The position numbers were made by a program, and so were the translations under genes. Source: Methylotetracoccus oryzae (GTDB lineage Bacteria; Pseudomonadota; Gammaproteobacteria; Methylococcales; Methylococcaceae). From it: a DNA stretch of 60,372 nucleotides. The stretch spans positions 1 to 60,372 of the forward strand of contig NZ_SRSH01000026.1 of NCBI RefSeq assembly GCF_006175985.1, given 5' to 3'. Below the pieces are notes generated by a model. That model searched no databases and was not told the origin of the DNA. It saw only the letters and a program-made list of their open reading frames with translations. Below are positions 7,468 to 16,017 of this stretch, piece after piece; position 1 is the stretch's first letter; each line of letters opens with the position of its first letter.

Positions 7468-7872
7468 ATGGACTCCCAGATCCGCCGTCTGATCGCCTCT
7501 CACGGAGGCTACGCCTACGAAATCGCGGGGCGCGTCGTCGCATTCTTCGACGACTCGCGGGGAAGCAGTGCATTCTGTGCGCTGTTGGCTCACCGCTCAA
7601 ACATCACCGTCGAACGCTGTGGATGTCAGTTGTCGTTCCCGCTCTCCGCACGGCTCGCCGGCAACAGCAGTCAGATCTTGGAGTACCCGCCGGCTTCGCA
7701 GGTGGAACCCGACCCAAGTCCTCGCCGACGGACAGTGTGGTCCCTCTTCCGCAGAGGGCCGGCGCGTCGTCCGCCCAGCCAGGAACTGCCGACCGAAGGC
7801 ATGGCGTACGGACAATTGAACGAACCGCACTTCACAGGCGCGCAGCTCTCAGGCTCCCCCAAACGCCCCTAG
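7468..7872 (+). CDS. Hypothetical protein
   Basis: A 134-residue soluble protein, MDSQIRRLIASHGGYAYEIAG at the start, with a C-terminal arginine/proline-rich half (SPRRRTVWSLFRRGPARRPP). ATG at 7468 has AGAGGA 8-9 bases upstream; an earlier in-frame start at 7405 lacks one. The first 80 residues look like a small folded domain with two close cysteines (RCGCQ); the tail is low complexity and could be partly non-coding. No family recognised. Divergent from 6704-7150. Moderate doubt that the full length is translated. Confidence 0.45.
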   Translation: MDSQIRRLIASHGGYAYEIAGRVVAFFDDSRGSSAFCALLAHRSNITVERCGCQLSFPLSARLAGNSSQILEYPPASQVEPDPSPRRRTVWSLFRRGPARRPPSQELPTEGMAYGQLNEPHFTGAQLSGSPKRP

Positions 7873-8012
7873 AAAAAAGGCTCGCGGCGAACACCCAACG
7901 GGCTGGCGACATCCCGGGGCAAGGGCGCCCTCAGCCGGTCCGGAACGTGCTGGCCGCCCGGCCAGCCCTGCCGGACGACGCTCTCGGCGACAGTCGCGCC
8001 CCACGCCCAGAC

Positions 8013-9233
8013 CTAGTCTTGAGACAAGCCGGCGGCCATTCCCCATTCCTCGATGCGTTGCCGGGCGGCGTCCACCTCGGCAGCGCTCATGCGCGCCAAC
8101 AGGGACTGTCGGGCGCGTATGGCCGGCTCATAACCCTGGGTGGCGGCCAAGCCGGCCCACATCAGGGCTGAAACGTAGTCGCGGGGCACTCCCCGCCCTT
8201 CCTCGTACAGGACACTCAGCCGGTACTGCGCTTCGACATTGCCCTGTGCTGCCGACTTTTCCAGCCACCAGGCAGCATCGCCATCGCTGCGGACCACACC
8301 TTGCCCCAGCGAATACATGAGCCCGAGGCTGAACTGTGCCTCCGCGTCACCCTGTTCGGCCGCGCGCCGATACCACAGGGCCGCCTCCGCGAAGTCCCTG
8401 GAGACGCCGAGCCCTTCACCGTATAGCCCGGCCAGATTGGTCTGACCCCAGGCGTCCCCCTGCTCGGCGGCCTGCCGGAACCAACGGGCGGCTTCCGTAA
8501 AGCTCTGTTCGACGCCGATGCCCTTGCGATACATGACGCCAAGATTGTTTTGGGCCAGCGCCTCACCCTGTTCGGCCGCCCGCCGGTACCACAAGGCGGC
8601 TTGCGTGAAATCCTGAGGGACGCCGTTGCCTTCGTAGTACATGCCGCCCAGGTTGAACTGCGCGGAAGGAATACCCTGTTCGGCAGCCCGGCGATACCAC
8701 GCGGCCGCTTCCGCGTAGTCCGGGGCCACGCCCACCCCGTCATCGTAGAGCAGGCCGAGCTGGTATTGCGCCCGCGCCAAACCCTGTTCGGCCGCCTTGC
8801 GGTACCAGACCGCGGCCTGCTCCGTATCCTGCGGCACCCCTTTCCCGTTCTCGAAGAGCGAACCCAGGCTGTACTGAGCCTGGGCATACCCTCTCTCCGC
8901 GGCGTAGCGGTACCAGTTCGCGGCCGCCGCATCATCCTGCCGGGTTGCCTCCCCCGTTTCGTATAGGTGGGCAAGGCGAAACGCCGCTTCTGAATCGCCG
9001 CGTTTGGCAGCCTCGAGCAGACGCTTGAAGCGAAGCCTGGCCTCACTGTCTTGTGTCCCGTGCACTCCGGCTCCGCGGGCGGGAACGGCGCCGCATGGCG
9101 GACACCAGGCTGCAGCAGAAAGTCCGGTCGCCAGCATCAGCACCACGATCGGGCTGGTAATCCGCGATGTGGCGGCAGACCGACGCTGCGGTAAACAAAG
9201 GGGAGATTTATGGAGCCTTGGCTCGACAGCCAT
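8013..9233 (-). CDS. Sel1-repeat (SLR/TPR-like) exported protein
   Basis: A 406-residue protein with an N-terminal hydrophobic segment (SPIVVLMLATGLSAAAW), then at least eight tandem 36-residue Sel1 repeats such as AQAQYSLGSLFENGKGVPQD and AAVWYRKAAEQG, from about residue 65 to 370. Such arrays form right-handed superhelices that bind protein partners, commonly in the periplasm or at the cell surface. Start chosen at ATG 9233; a TTG at 9269 is possible. It follows rpoS on the same strand after 128 bases, so it may be read together with it. The repeats are similar enough at DNA level that copy-number change is plausible. Confidence 0.9.
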   Translation of the reverse strand: MAVEPRLHKSPLCLPQRRSAATSRITSPIVVLMLATGLSAAAWCPPCGAVPARGAGVHGTQDSEARLRFKRLLEAAKRGDSEAAFRLAHLYETGEATRQDDAAAANWYRYAAERGYAQAQYSLGSLFENGKGVPQDTEQAAVWYRKAAEQGLARAQYQLGLLYDDGVGVAPDYAEAAAWYRRAAEQGIPSAQFNLGGMYYEGNGVPQDFTQAALWYRRAAEQGEALAQNNLGVMYRKGIGVEQSFTEAARWFRQAAEQGDAWGQTNLAGLYGEGLGVSRDFAEAALWYRRAAEQGDAEAQFSLGLMYSLGQGVVRSDGDAAWWLEKSAAQGNVEAQYRLSVLYEEGRGVPRDYVSALMWAGLAATQGYEPAIRARQSLLARMSAAEVDAARQRIEEWGMAAGLSQD

Positions 9234-9361
9234 AGTGGACGAGGGACGATCGGTTCGGGAAAGATGCAATTATGCAGCAAAAGACAGGCCAGCGCCTCGA
9301 TGTTGCAACAGGCACCGCGCAGAGGCTGACCGCAAGACCCCGGGCGAGGCATTGCATGGCC

Positions 9362-10357
9362 TCAGTGGAACAGATTTTCGGCATTGAATCCCTGATTCTC
9401 GATCAGTGTGCGCAGCTCTTTCAGGGTCTTGATCTGAACCTGCCGAACACCCTCCACAGTCAGTCCCACCGCCTGTGCGACCTCCTCCAGCGTTTCCGGC
9501 TCACCGCCGTGGAGGCCATAGCGGCGGCGAAGGATCTCCCGCTCTCGCGGCGGCAGGCAGTCCAGCCATTCGTCCAGTTTTCCTGCCACGCTCTCCTGCT
9601 GCAAGCGGTCAAGCAGCGGCGGTTGCCCCGTATCGCCGATCTCATCGATCAAGACCAGGTCCGAACTGCCCAGTACGGGACCGTCGAGCGACGCGATCCT
9701 TTCATTGAGGTTCAACACACGTTCCACCTCCGCGATCGGCTTGCCCAGGAACCGCGCCACGTCCCTCGGTCGGGGCGGACCATCCATGCGGGCCGCCAGA
9801 TGCCGGAAGGCCCGCAAGCAAACATTCAGTTCCTTGATGACATCGACCGGGAGACGGATCGTGCGGGTCTGCCGCATGATCGCGCGCTCGATATCCTGCC
9901 GGATCCACCAGGTGGCATAGGTGGAGAACCGGAAACCCCGGTCGGCGTCGAATTTGCTGACCGCGTGCATCAGCCCCAGGTTGCCCTCTTCGATTAGATC
10001 CAGCAGGGGCAGACCGCGGTTGAGATAACGGTGGGATATCTTGACGACAAGGCGCAAATTGCCTTCGACCATGATACGGAATGCCGCGGCGTCACCTTGC
10101 CGGGCCAGCCGGCCAAAATGCCGCTCCTGAGCCGCAGTCAACAGCCTTGATTTCGCCAGTTCCTGGAGATACATGCGGGTGGTGTCGTACCGCTCCCCCT
10201 TGCGTCCAGTCGGCGCGTCGTAAGTCCCATCCGTTGCCGCATCGTCGGCTGGCGCCAGTGGATCCACAAAGCCCGAGCCCAGATCGTCATCGGGACTGGA
10301 TTCCAGATCGCCCCCCTGGAAGTAACGGGTTGGATTGCCCGGATCGTGCCTGGCCAT
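9362..10357 (-). CDS. rpoS: RNA polymerase sigma factor RpoS
   Basis: A 331-residue group 2 sigma-70 factor for stationary-phase and general stress transcription. After an acidic 55-residue N-terminus come region 1.2 ([21 protein letters not shown]), region 2 with [31 protein letters not shown] and [15 protein letters not shown], region 3 ([14 protein letters not shown]), and region 4 with a helix-turn-helix ending [13 protein letters not shown]. The C-terminal GFNAENLF ending is the RpoS form rather than RpoD or RpoH. ATG at 10357 has GAGGTGG upstream. Unusually, nlpD, surE and pcm are not upstream; pcm lies 27 kb away. A terminator-like hairpin sits about 125 bases upstream of the start. 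Confidence 0.93.
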   Translation of the reverse strand: MARHDPGNPTRYFQGGDLESSPDDDLGSGFVDPLAPADDAATDGTYDAPTGRKGERYDTTRMYLQELAKSRLLTAAQERHFGRLARQGDAAAFRIMVEGNLRLVVKISHRYLNRGLPLLDLIEEGNLGLMHAVSKFDADRGFRFSTYATWWIRQDIERAIMRQTRTIRLPVDVIKELNVCLRAFRHLAARMDGPPRPRDVARFLGKPIAEVERVLNLNERIASLDGPVLGSSDLVLIDEIGDTGQPPLLDRLQQESVAGKLDEWLDCLPPREREILRRRYGLHGGEPETLEEVAQAVGLTVEGVRQVQIKTLKELRTLIENQGFNAENLFH

Positions 10358-10475
10358 CGGACCACCTCAACGTGAAATGCCATCGCGGGAACCACGCCTG
10401 TGGGGCGTGGCCTGCGGATCGCATGGATCGGAAGCACGGCCGCCGGCGATCCGCGGCGGCGTTACTCGCCTGAGT

Positions 10476-10510
10476 GAAGAAAACCACCGCCCAAGACGGG
10501 TTTCCGGTGG
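10476..10510 (-). terminator. Terminator or attenuator in the rpoS upstream region
   Basis: On the minus strand, stem CCACCG/CGGTGG (10505-10510, 10484-10489) with an inner CCC/GGG pairing is followed by TTTTCTTC. It lies 125 bases before the rpoS start and 240 bases downstream of the divergent OmpA-like gene start, so it ends no annotated gene: either an attenuator in the rpoS leader or the end of an unannotated small RNA. The rest of 10358-10747 (390 bases) shows nothing else I can support. Confidence 0.5.
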
Positions 10511-10747
10511 TAACTGAAGCATAGGCGCGGCGATTCAGTGTCGCTCCGCACAACAGCTGGGTGAACGGGACATCCCAGGCTCCGGGAAGTCCGCGCACCG
10601 TGCTGCCGGAAACGCAAAGTCCCCTCACGAATGGCAAGCGTCGCAACATTCCACTGGACGAGCCGACCTCTCTGCGTTATCAATCTTCTATCGTCAGGCC
10701 TATGCCGGCGAATCAAGCTGATGCCACGACCCAACAAGGACCAAGTC

Positions 10748-11302
10748 ATGACAAGACGAATCACCCCTCTTCTCGCTGCTGCTGCCGTCGCGCTTTCCGG
10801 CTGCGTGACGCAAGCCACCTACAACAAAGAGGTCGGCATGTACGACACGGAGCGGCAACTGAACGCCCAGCTGGAAACGGAAATCCAGGCCGACCAGGTG
10901 AAGATTCAGCGCCTGCAGGACCGCCTCAAGGTCACGGTCGAGGACGAGATCCTATTCCCCGAGGGCGGCTGGCAGCTGAATTCGAGAGGCAAGGCAACGC
11001 TCGACAAGATGGTGCCGGCGTTGAAGGATATGAAAGATCATCGGATCGAAGTCGAAGGCTACACGGACAACGTCCCGATCGGAGGCCATCTGCGACACCG
11101 CTTTCCGACCAACTGGGAACTGTCCGCAGCCCGTGCCGCCGAGGTGGCGAAATACCTCCAGAAGCAGGGCATAGACCCGGGTCTGTTGACCGCTGCGGGG
11201 CACGGCGAGTATCAGCCGGTGGAATCGAACGACACCGCAGCGGGTAGGCAGGCGAATCGCCGCATCGAGGTCGATCTGGTACCCGTCTACCAGCAGCAAT
11301 AG
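10748..11302 (+). CDS. OmpA-family peptidoglycan-binding lipoprotein
   Basis: A 184-residue lipoprotein: signal ending LSGC with Cys19, a short charged helical linker (ERQLNAQLETEIQADQVKIQ, probably coiled coil), then an OmpA/MotB C-terminal domain with VEGYTDNVPIGG, NWELSAARAAEV and the GRQANRRIEV motif that contacts diaminopimelate. It should tether outer membrane to cell wall. ATG at 10748 is preceded by AAGGA; the reading frame stays open further upstream but only the lipoprotein start makes sense. It is divergent from rpoS and convergent with the DUF2063 gene. Confidence 0.88.
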   Translation: MTRRITPLLAAAAVALSGCVTQATYNKEVGMYDTERQLNAQLETEIQADQVKIQRLQDRLKVTVEDEILFPEGGWQLNSRGKATLDKMVPALKDMKDHRIEVEGYTDNVPIGGHLRHRFPTNWELSAARAAEVAKYLQKQGIDPGLLTAAGHGEYQPVESNDTAAGRQANRRIEVDLVPVYQQQ

Positions 11303-11464
11303 AGCGGTCCTACCTCACTCGACCCAGCGGGTTCTCGGCGACGCGCCATGTGCGCTCGCCGGGGACGCGACACCACCGACCGGAATACGCGGAAGCTTCG
11401 CGCCCCGATAACCGCTGCGATCGCGGTCACCGTTGCAGGTGCCGTCCGGACCAGGGCGGGACGT

Positions 11465-12268
11465 CTATCGTCCTGTTGCGCGGGCGGCCGCTGCCATCCC
11501 GATCACACCGCGTACGGCAAGCTTTCGCAACAGACCCGACCCGTAATCGAGTACCTCACGCGCGTCGGAATAGCCCAGTTCGACGGCCAGTTGCTCCAGA
11601 TAGACAGTCGCAGGGAGACCCGGCTCGGTGTCGATGGCTTGCAACAAACGATAGGTCGCGGAATTGATTTCCAGGAAGCGCACCAGATCCTCGCGACTGC
11701 GATAAACCGTCAGGAAGGTCGGCTCGGGCGGCGCACAGACCGGCTGATGGTCCCTGCCAATCCGGTGCACCGGGAACTCGTATACGAGCGGCCAAGCGAC
11801 CGGAGACAGGACGATCCGGCATCCCAAGGCATCGGCCATCAGCTCGGCGTGCTCCTCGGGCGGTTCTTCACCGGCTACCGACAAGGCCAGTTCAACCCAT
11901 TCGTAATGCGCCAGTTCCAGCAGGAATGGGGGATCCCCGGGCTGCATGCCGCGCACGCCCTGCAGGAACGCCAGAAACTCGGCCGGAATACCCGAGAAAT
12001 AGGGCGTGGTGCTCCGATGGCGCCGGACGAAATCCCGGACCAACGATTCCCAGTCTTGCGACGGCAAAAGCTCATGCAACACCGGAAAACCCGCCGCGAT
12101 GAAACTCTCGAGATTGTGGAAAATCAGTTCCCGGTACAGCGACAGCCGTTCGGCGGGAACCCCGTCCGGCAGCCCCGTTTCCGCGGCACCTCGGACGGCG
12201 GCGGCGAACGCGTATTGCAGCCGCTGAAAAGCCGGAAGTTCCTCAGGCATCGCAAGCCACGCGCGCAT
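11465..12268 (-). CDS. DUF2063 protein, partner of MNIO enzyme (HvfC/BufC-like)
   Basis: A 267-residue protein: N-terminal DUF2063 region (FAAAVRGA...[28 protein letters not shown]) and a C-terminal part with a winged-helix-like ending. In known clusters this protein is the partner that helps a DUF692 (MNIO) oxidase recognise a peptide substrate. It overlaps the 3' end of the MNIO gene by up to 26 bases, so the two are translated together. Start ATG 12268 is chosen; ATG 12250 would give an 8-base overlap and is possible. No DUF2282-type or cysteine-rich precursor gene was seen next to the pair. Confidence 0.85.
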   Translation of the reverse strand: MRAWLAMPEELPAFQRLQYAFAAAVRGAAETGLPDGVPAERLSLYRELIFHNLESFIAAGFPVLHELLPSQDWESLVRDFVRRHRSTTPYFSGIPAEFLAFLQGVRGMQPGDPPFLLELAHYEWVELALSVAGEEPPEEHAELMADALGCRIVLSPVAWPLVYEFPVHRIGRDHQPVCAPPEPTFLTVYRSREDLVRFLEINSATYRLLQAIDTEPGLPATVYLEQLAVELGYSDAREVLDYGSGLLRKLAVRGVIGMAAAARATGR

Positions 12269-13079
12269 GCCGGACCTGGATCGAGCGGATGGTGTCCACC
12301 TCGCCGAGCAGTTCGCTCAGAAGCGGCAGATTGAAGTCGCGTTCGAGCAACGTAGGAAACACGCCGAACCGACCATACGCTTCATCGAGCAGTGCCCACA
12401 CCGGATCGATGACCGGCGCGCCATGGGTGTCGACGAGCAGATCCGGCGCCTGCTGAAAGTGGCCGGCGACATGTGCGTACTCGATGCGGTCCGCCGGTAT
12501 CGCTGCCAGAAAAGCAGCCGCATCATAGCCGTGATTGACGCTGTTGACGTAAATGTTGTTGACGTCCAGCAACAGGCCGCAGTCAGCCTCTTTCAGGACC
12601 GCATTCAGAAAATCGGACTCGTCCATTTCCTTACCGGGCGCGGTATAGTACGAGACGTTCTCGATCGCGATGCGCTGACCGAGTATGTCCTGCACACGGC
12701 GGATACGCTCGGCGACATGGACGACGGCTTCCTCGGTGAAAGGAATCGGCAGCAGGTCGTAGAGCAGCCCGTCGTCGCCACAATAGCTCAGGTGTTCGCT
12801 GTATCGCCGAATACCGTGCTGGCGAAGAAACCCTTTCAGCGCTTGCAGCAACTCCAGATCGAGCGGGGCCGGGCCGCCCAGGGACAATGAAAGCCCGTGT
12901 GCGACGAAGGGGTAGCGCTCGGTCAGGGCGCGGAATCCTTTGCCCAGAGAGCCACCCACTCCGATCCAGTTTTCCGGAGCGATTTCAAGGAAATCGACCG
13001 CGGGCGACAGCGCCGCCAGATCTGCCGCGAAGCTGCGACGCAACCCGAGGCCGGCGCCGCGAATGCCGGGCGGCACCAT
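12243..13079 (-). CDS. MNIO-family (DUF692) multinuclear iron oxidase, HvfB/BufB-like
   Basis: A 278-residue TIM-barrel protein. Conserved blocks in order: [86 protein letters not shown] and LLERDFNLP; the His/Asp/Glu/Asn residues in these blocks are the metal ligands of the family. MNIO enzymes oxidise cysteines or backbone of ribosomal peptides to copper- or iron-related products. Start ATG 13079 gives the usual family length; the frame is open to 13271. Paired with DUF2063 and divergent from a SafE/TauE-cupredoxin fusion. Confidence 0.9.
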   Translation of the reverse strand: MVPPGIRGAGLGLRRSFAADLAALSPAVDFLEIAPENWIGVGGSLGKGFRALTERYPFVAHGLSLSLGGPAPLDLELLQALKGFLRQHGIRRYSEHLSYCGDDGLLYDLLPIPFTEEAVVHVAERIRRVQDILGQRIAIENVSYYTAPGKEMDESDFLNAVLKEADCGLLLDVNNIYVNSVNHGYDAAAFLAAIPADRIEYAHVAGHFQQAPDLLVDTHGAPVIDPVWALLDEAYGRFGVFPTLLERDFNLPLLSELLGEVDTIRSIQVRHARVACDA

Positions 13080-13146
13080 GCTGCTCGGACGAGCGTCAGC
13101 GCGCGCCCCCTCATCACCCGCGGCAGGTAGCTGCGCGACGGCGGGA

Positions 13147-13350
13147 TTACGGGCCGCCAACACTGCCCGATGCCTCGTCAGCCGCATACAGATCCCGGAG
13201 CCGCTCCCGCGGCCCGCGCATGATTTCATCGGTCTGTTCAGCCGCCGACCGCGCCTTCTCGAGGATCGCATCGCGGTATCGGTAGATCAGGTAGCCGACA
13301 GCGATGCCGGTACCGAGAACGATCCAGGGATGTCTGCTGATTGGGAACAT
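13147..13350 (-). CDS. Small membrane-anchored protein (YtxH-like)
   Basis: A 67-residue protein with one hydrophobic segment near the N-terminus ([21 protein letters not shown]) followed by a charged helical stretch ([20 protein letters not shown]), a layout seen in YtxH-type stress proteins. ATG at 13350; a weak AGGCGG precedes it. It lies directly upstream of the MNIO gene on the same strand, the position where a modified peptide is often encoded, but it has no cysteine, so it is a poor candidate substrate. Function unknown. Confidence 0.5.
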   Translation of the reverse strand: MFPISRHPWIVLGTGIAVGYLIYRYRDAILEKARSAAEQTDEIMRGPRERLRDLYAADEASGSVGGP

Positions 13351-13651
13351 CGTAGCCGCCTGTTGACTGGGAACTCCGAAAATCCAGGGGGAGGTTGATC
13401 GCGTATCCGGGAAACCCGAAAGGACATTATGGTCTCCGGTACGAGCCGCCGCGGCGCCTTCCCGAGTGCCAAAGATACGATCCCGTGGCGAGCACGCGCA
13501 AGCGCGGTGAGCGATCCGGCTACAGCGCTGCCCGAGCCGAGTGGTGCGCACGCACGACAACCCAACCCGCCAGCGGACGCGCAGACCTGAATCGGCTGTG
13601 CGAAAATCGCGGCTTGACGCCTACAAGAGGCCCTGAAACACGTTTTTGACT

Positions 13652-14938
13652 ATGTCCCCTACCCCATCCGACACCTCAGCCGGCGCTGTAAGGTCTCCTG
13701 CAGAACGTAGTTCGCGACCCGCTGCTTCGCAGCGTCAGAGCGCGCTCGGACCCCGCCTGGCATGGACCCTGATCGGCGCCCTGGGCGTCGGATTGATCGT
13801 CTATCTCGACGGTTACCTCGAACATGTCAAGGGTCTGCCGACACTGAGCCGAGACATGAGTTTTGGCCTCTTGTTCATCGTCGGCCTGTTCACCGGGTTT
13901 CATTGCGTCGGCATGTGTGGCGCACTGGTGCTGAGCTACACGGCGAAGCTGGCCAGCGGCGGACGCCCCTCTTACATGATTCATCTGCTGTACGGCGCCG
14001 GCAAGACGTTGTCGTATACCGCTATCGGTGCCGCCTTCGGCTTGCTGGGCTCCGTCGTCGCCTTCACGCCGCTGCTCCGCGGAGTGATTGGCATTGCCGC
14101 CGGGATTTTCCTGCTGCTGTTCGGGCTTGGCATGCTGAATGTACTGCCGGGACTCAAGGAATTCCGCTTCCGCACTCCTCCCTTCCTGCTGCGTTTCATC
14201 GGCACGCAATCCCGCAAATACGGACACCCCTTCATCATCGGCCTGCTGAATGGTCTGATGATCCTGTGCGGCCCGCTGCAAGCGATGTATATCATGGCCG
14301 CCGGCAGCGGCAGTGCCTCGCGCGGCGCGGGCATGCTGTTTTTCTTCGGGCTCGGGACCCTGCCGATGATGATGGGTTTCGGGATTTTCGCCGGCCTGAT
14401 CTCACGGCAGATGACGCCGAAGCTGATCCGCGCCTCGGCCGTGATCGTCGTCGCCCTCGGTGCCGTCATGCTGAATCGCGGCCTGAAGATGACGGGCAGC
14501 GAACTGGACCTGGCGTCGCTGCACAACCGCACCCTGAGAACGATCGCGCTGGAATGGAATCACTGGCAGCAAAAGGCTCAGCTGGCCAACATCGAATTGC
14601 CGGCGCTGCCAGTGCCCGAGGAACTCGTCCGCGACTCGGGCATGTCAGCCATGGAGATCCATACCGTCCTGGATGCGGGCGCGGCAGCGCCGGACGAGTA
14701 CCGGCTGCATCTCGGGATGCCGGTGCGCTGGATCATCGACGTGCAGGAACAAACCGCGGACAGCGCCCGTTTATTGATTCCCGAGTGGTCGTTGGACGTG
14801 GCCCTGCACCCGGGTCAGCAGACGCTCAACTTCACGCCGCAGCAACTCGGCATCGTGAACTGGACCAGTTCCGGAGGCGCTCCGGTGGCAAGGTTCCTGG
14901 TCGAAGATCCGAACACCAGCCTGATGCATGTGCACTGA
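13652..14938 (+). CDS. SafE/TauE (DsbD-like) membrane protein fused to a cupredoxin-like domain
   Basis: A 428-residue protein. After a polar N-terminus and one membrane helix (WTLIGALGVGLIVYL) comes a six-helix SafE/TauE-DsbD_2 domain opening with LFTGFHCVGMCGALV, whose paired cysteines mark copper- or electron-handling members, and running to about residue 280. The C-terminal 110 residues resemble a cupredoxin_1 domain (VRWIIDVQEQTADSARLLIPEW ... LNFTPQQLGIVNW). Where copper-binding relatives carry a C-G-M-G-M type ligand set after FTP, this one reads TSSGGAPVAR, so the copper ligands look lost. Start ATG 13652; a TTG two codons earlier is possible. Same strand as gshB, 71 bases apart. Confidence 0.8.
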   Translation: MSPTPSDTSAGAVRSPAERSSRPAASQRQSALGPRLAWTLIGALGVGLIVYLDGYLEHVKGLPTLSRDMSFGLLFIVGLFTGFHCVGMCGALVLSYTAKLASGGRPSYMIHLLYGAGKTLSYTAIGAAFGLLGSVVAFTPLLRGVIGIAAGIFLLLFGLGMLNVLPGLKEFRFRTPPFLLRFIGTQSRKYGHPFIIGLLNGLMILCGPLQAMYIMAAGSGSASRGAGMLFFFGLGTLPMMMGFGIFAGLISRQMTPKLIRASAVIVVALGAVMLNRGLKMTGSELDLASLHNRTLRTIALEWNHWQQKAQLANIELPALPVPEELVRDSGMSAMEIHTVLDAGAAAPDEYRLHLGMPVRWIIDVQEQTADSARLLIPEWSLDVALHPGQQTLNFTPQQLGIVNWTSSGGAPVARFLVEDPNTSLMHVH

Positions 14939-15009
14939 GCTCCAATCCTCGGAGGCTAGCCTCCCCTCGTCACGCGGCAGATCCGGGAGCGCTGTTTCGA
15001 AACTCATCC

Positions 15010-15972
15010 ATGGCAACCCTGACGTCGGTCTTCATCATTGACCCGCCCGAACGCTTGGCACCGGCAACGGATACCTCGCTGGCGTTCATGCGCGAAAGCG
15101 AGCGGCGCGGACATCGCGTGTTCTTCACGACGCTGGGCGGACTGCAGCTCGACAATGATCGCGTCACGCTGAAAGTCCGGCCGGCGGCGTTCACGCCGGC
15201 TCACGCCCTGTTCGAGGCCGGAGAGGAACACGAGCTGGCCGGGTCCGACTGCGACATCGTCTACATGCGCAAGGATCCGCCAGTCGACACGGCCTACATC
15301 CATGCAACCTGGATCCTCGAACGACTACCGCCGCGGGTACTGCAGATCAATCCGGCCCCAGCCTTGCGGAACCAGTGCGAGAAGCTGATTCCGCTGCACC
15401 TTCCCGGACTCCTGCCGCCGACGCTGATGACCCGTGACGCAGCCGCGCTGGATGCCTTTCTGGTACGGATGAACCACATCGTCGTAAAGCCCCTCGACGA
15501 CTGCAGCGGACGCGGCGTGATCACGCTGCAGCGCGACGATCCCCAGCGGCAGGCACGGCTGGAGCACGCAACGCTAGGCGGCGAGCGCTTCGTGCAGGCG
15601 CAGCGCTTCCTGCCCGAGATCGCGCAGGGCGACAAACGCGTACTGCTGCTCGGCGGAGAGGTGCTCGGCTGGGTCAGGCGCGTGCCGGCCGACGGAGACT
15701 TCCGCTCCAATGTCAACGCCGGAGGCCATTGCGAGGCGTGTGATCTGGACGAATCCGACCATGCCATCTGCGCTCGAATCGGCAACTGGCTGCGGCAACA
15801 CGGCATCCATTTCGCGGGCGTCGACATCGTCGGACGGCATGTGCTTGAGGTCAACATCACCAGCCCCTCCTGCCTGCGCGAAATGAACGCGCTCTCCGGG
15901 CAGCGGCTCGAGCAGGCCGTCGTGGCTTACGCCGAGGCACAGTGGCAGTCTCTCGGCTCACGTCGGGCCTGA
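15010..15972 (+). CDS. gshB: Glutathione synthetase
   Basis: A 320-residue ATP-grasp enzyme that joins gamma-glutamylcysteine and glycine. Motifs: VYMRKDPPVDTAYI near residue 85, NPAPALRNQCEKL, VVKPLDDCSGRGV (ATP-grasp loop), RVLLLGGEVLGWVRRVPADGDFRSNVNAGG and FAGVDIVGRHVLEVNITSPSCLREM. ATG at 15010 gives the standard family length. The frame is open for 416 codons upstream, but that stretch is out of frame inside the preceding gene and is not coding. The partner gshA is not in the window. Confidence 0.96.
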   Translation: MATLTSVFIIDPPERLAPATDTSLAFMRESERRGHRVFFTTLGGLQLDNDRVTLKVRPAAFTPAHALFEAGEEHELAGSDCDIVYMRKDPPVDTAYIHATWILERLPPRVLQINPAPALRNQCEKLIPLHLPGLLPPTLMTRDAAALDAFLVRMNHIVVKPLDDCSGRGVITLQRDDPQRQARLEHATLGGERFVQAQRFLPEIAQGDKRVLLLGGEVLGWVRRVPADGDFRSNVNAGGHCEACDLDESDHAICARIGNWLRQHGIHFAGVDIVGRHVLEVNITSPSCLREMNALSGQRLEQAVVAYAEAQWQSLGSRRA

Positions 15973-16017
15973 AGGCTCGGCGGGCGACCCAGGTCAGGCG
16001 CAAATCAGGCATCGCGC

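Noticed and set aside
14951..14964. Perfect 14-base palindrome GGAGGCTAGCCTCC before gshB
   Set aside because: No loop, no U-run and no half-site family recognised; could be a weak site but not supportable.
13762..15009. A 416-codon open frame in front of gshB in the same frame
   Set aside because: It lies out of frame inside the SafE/TauE-cupredoxin gene; its translation is arginine-rich without protein-like pattern. High GC leaves such frames open by chance.
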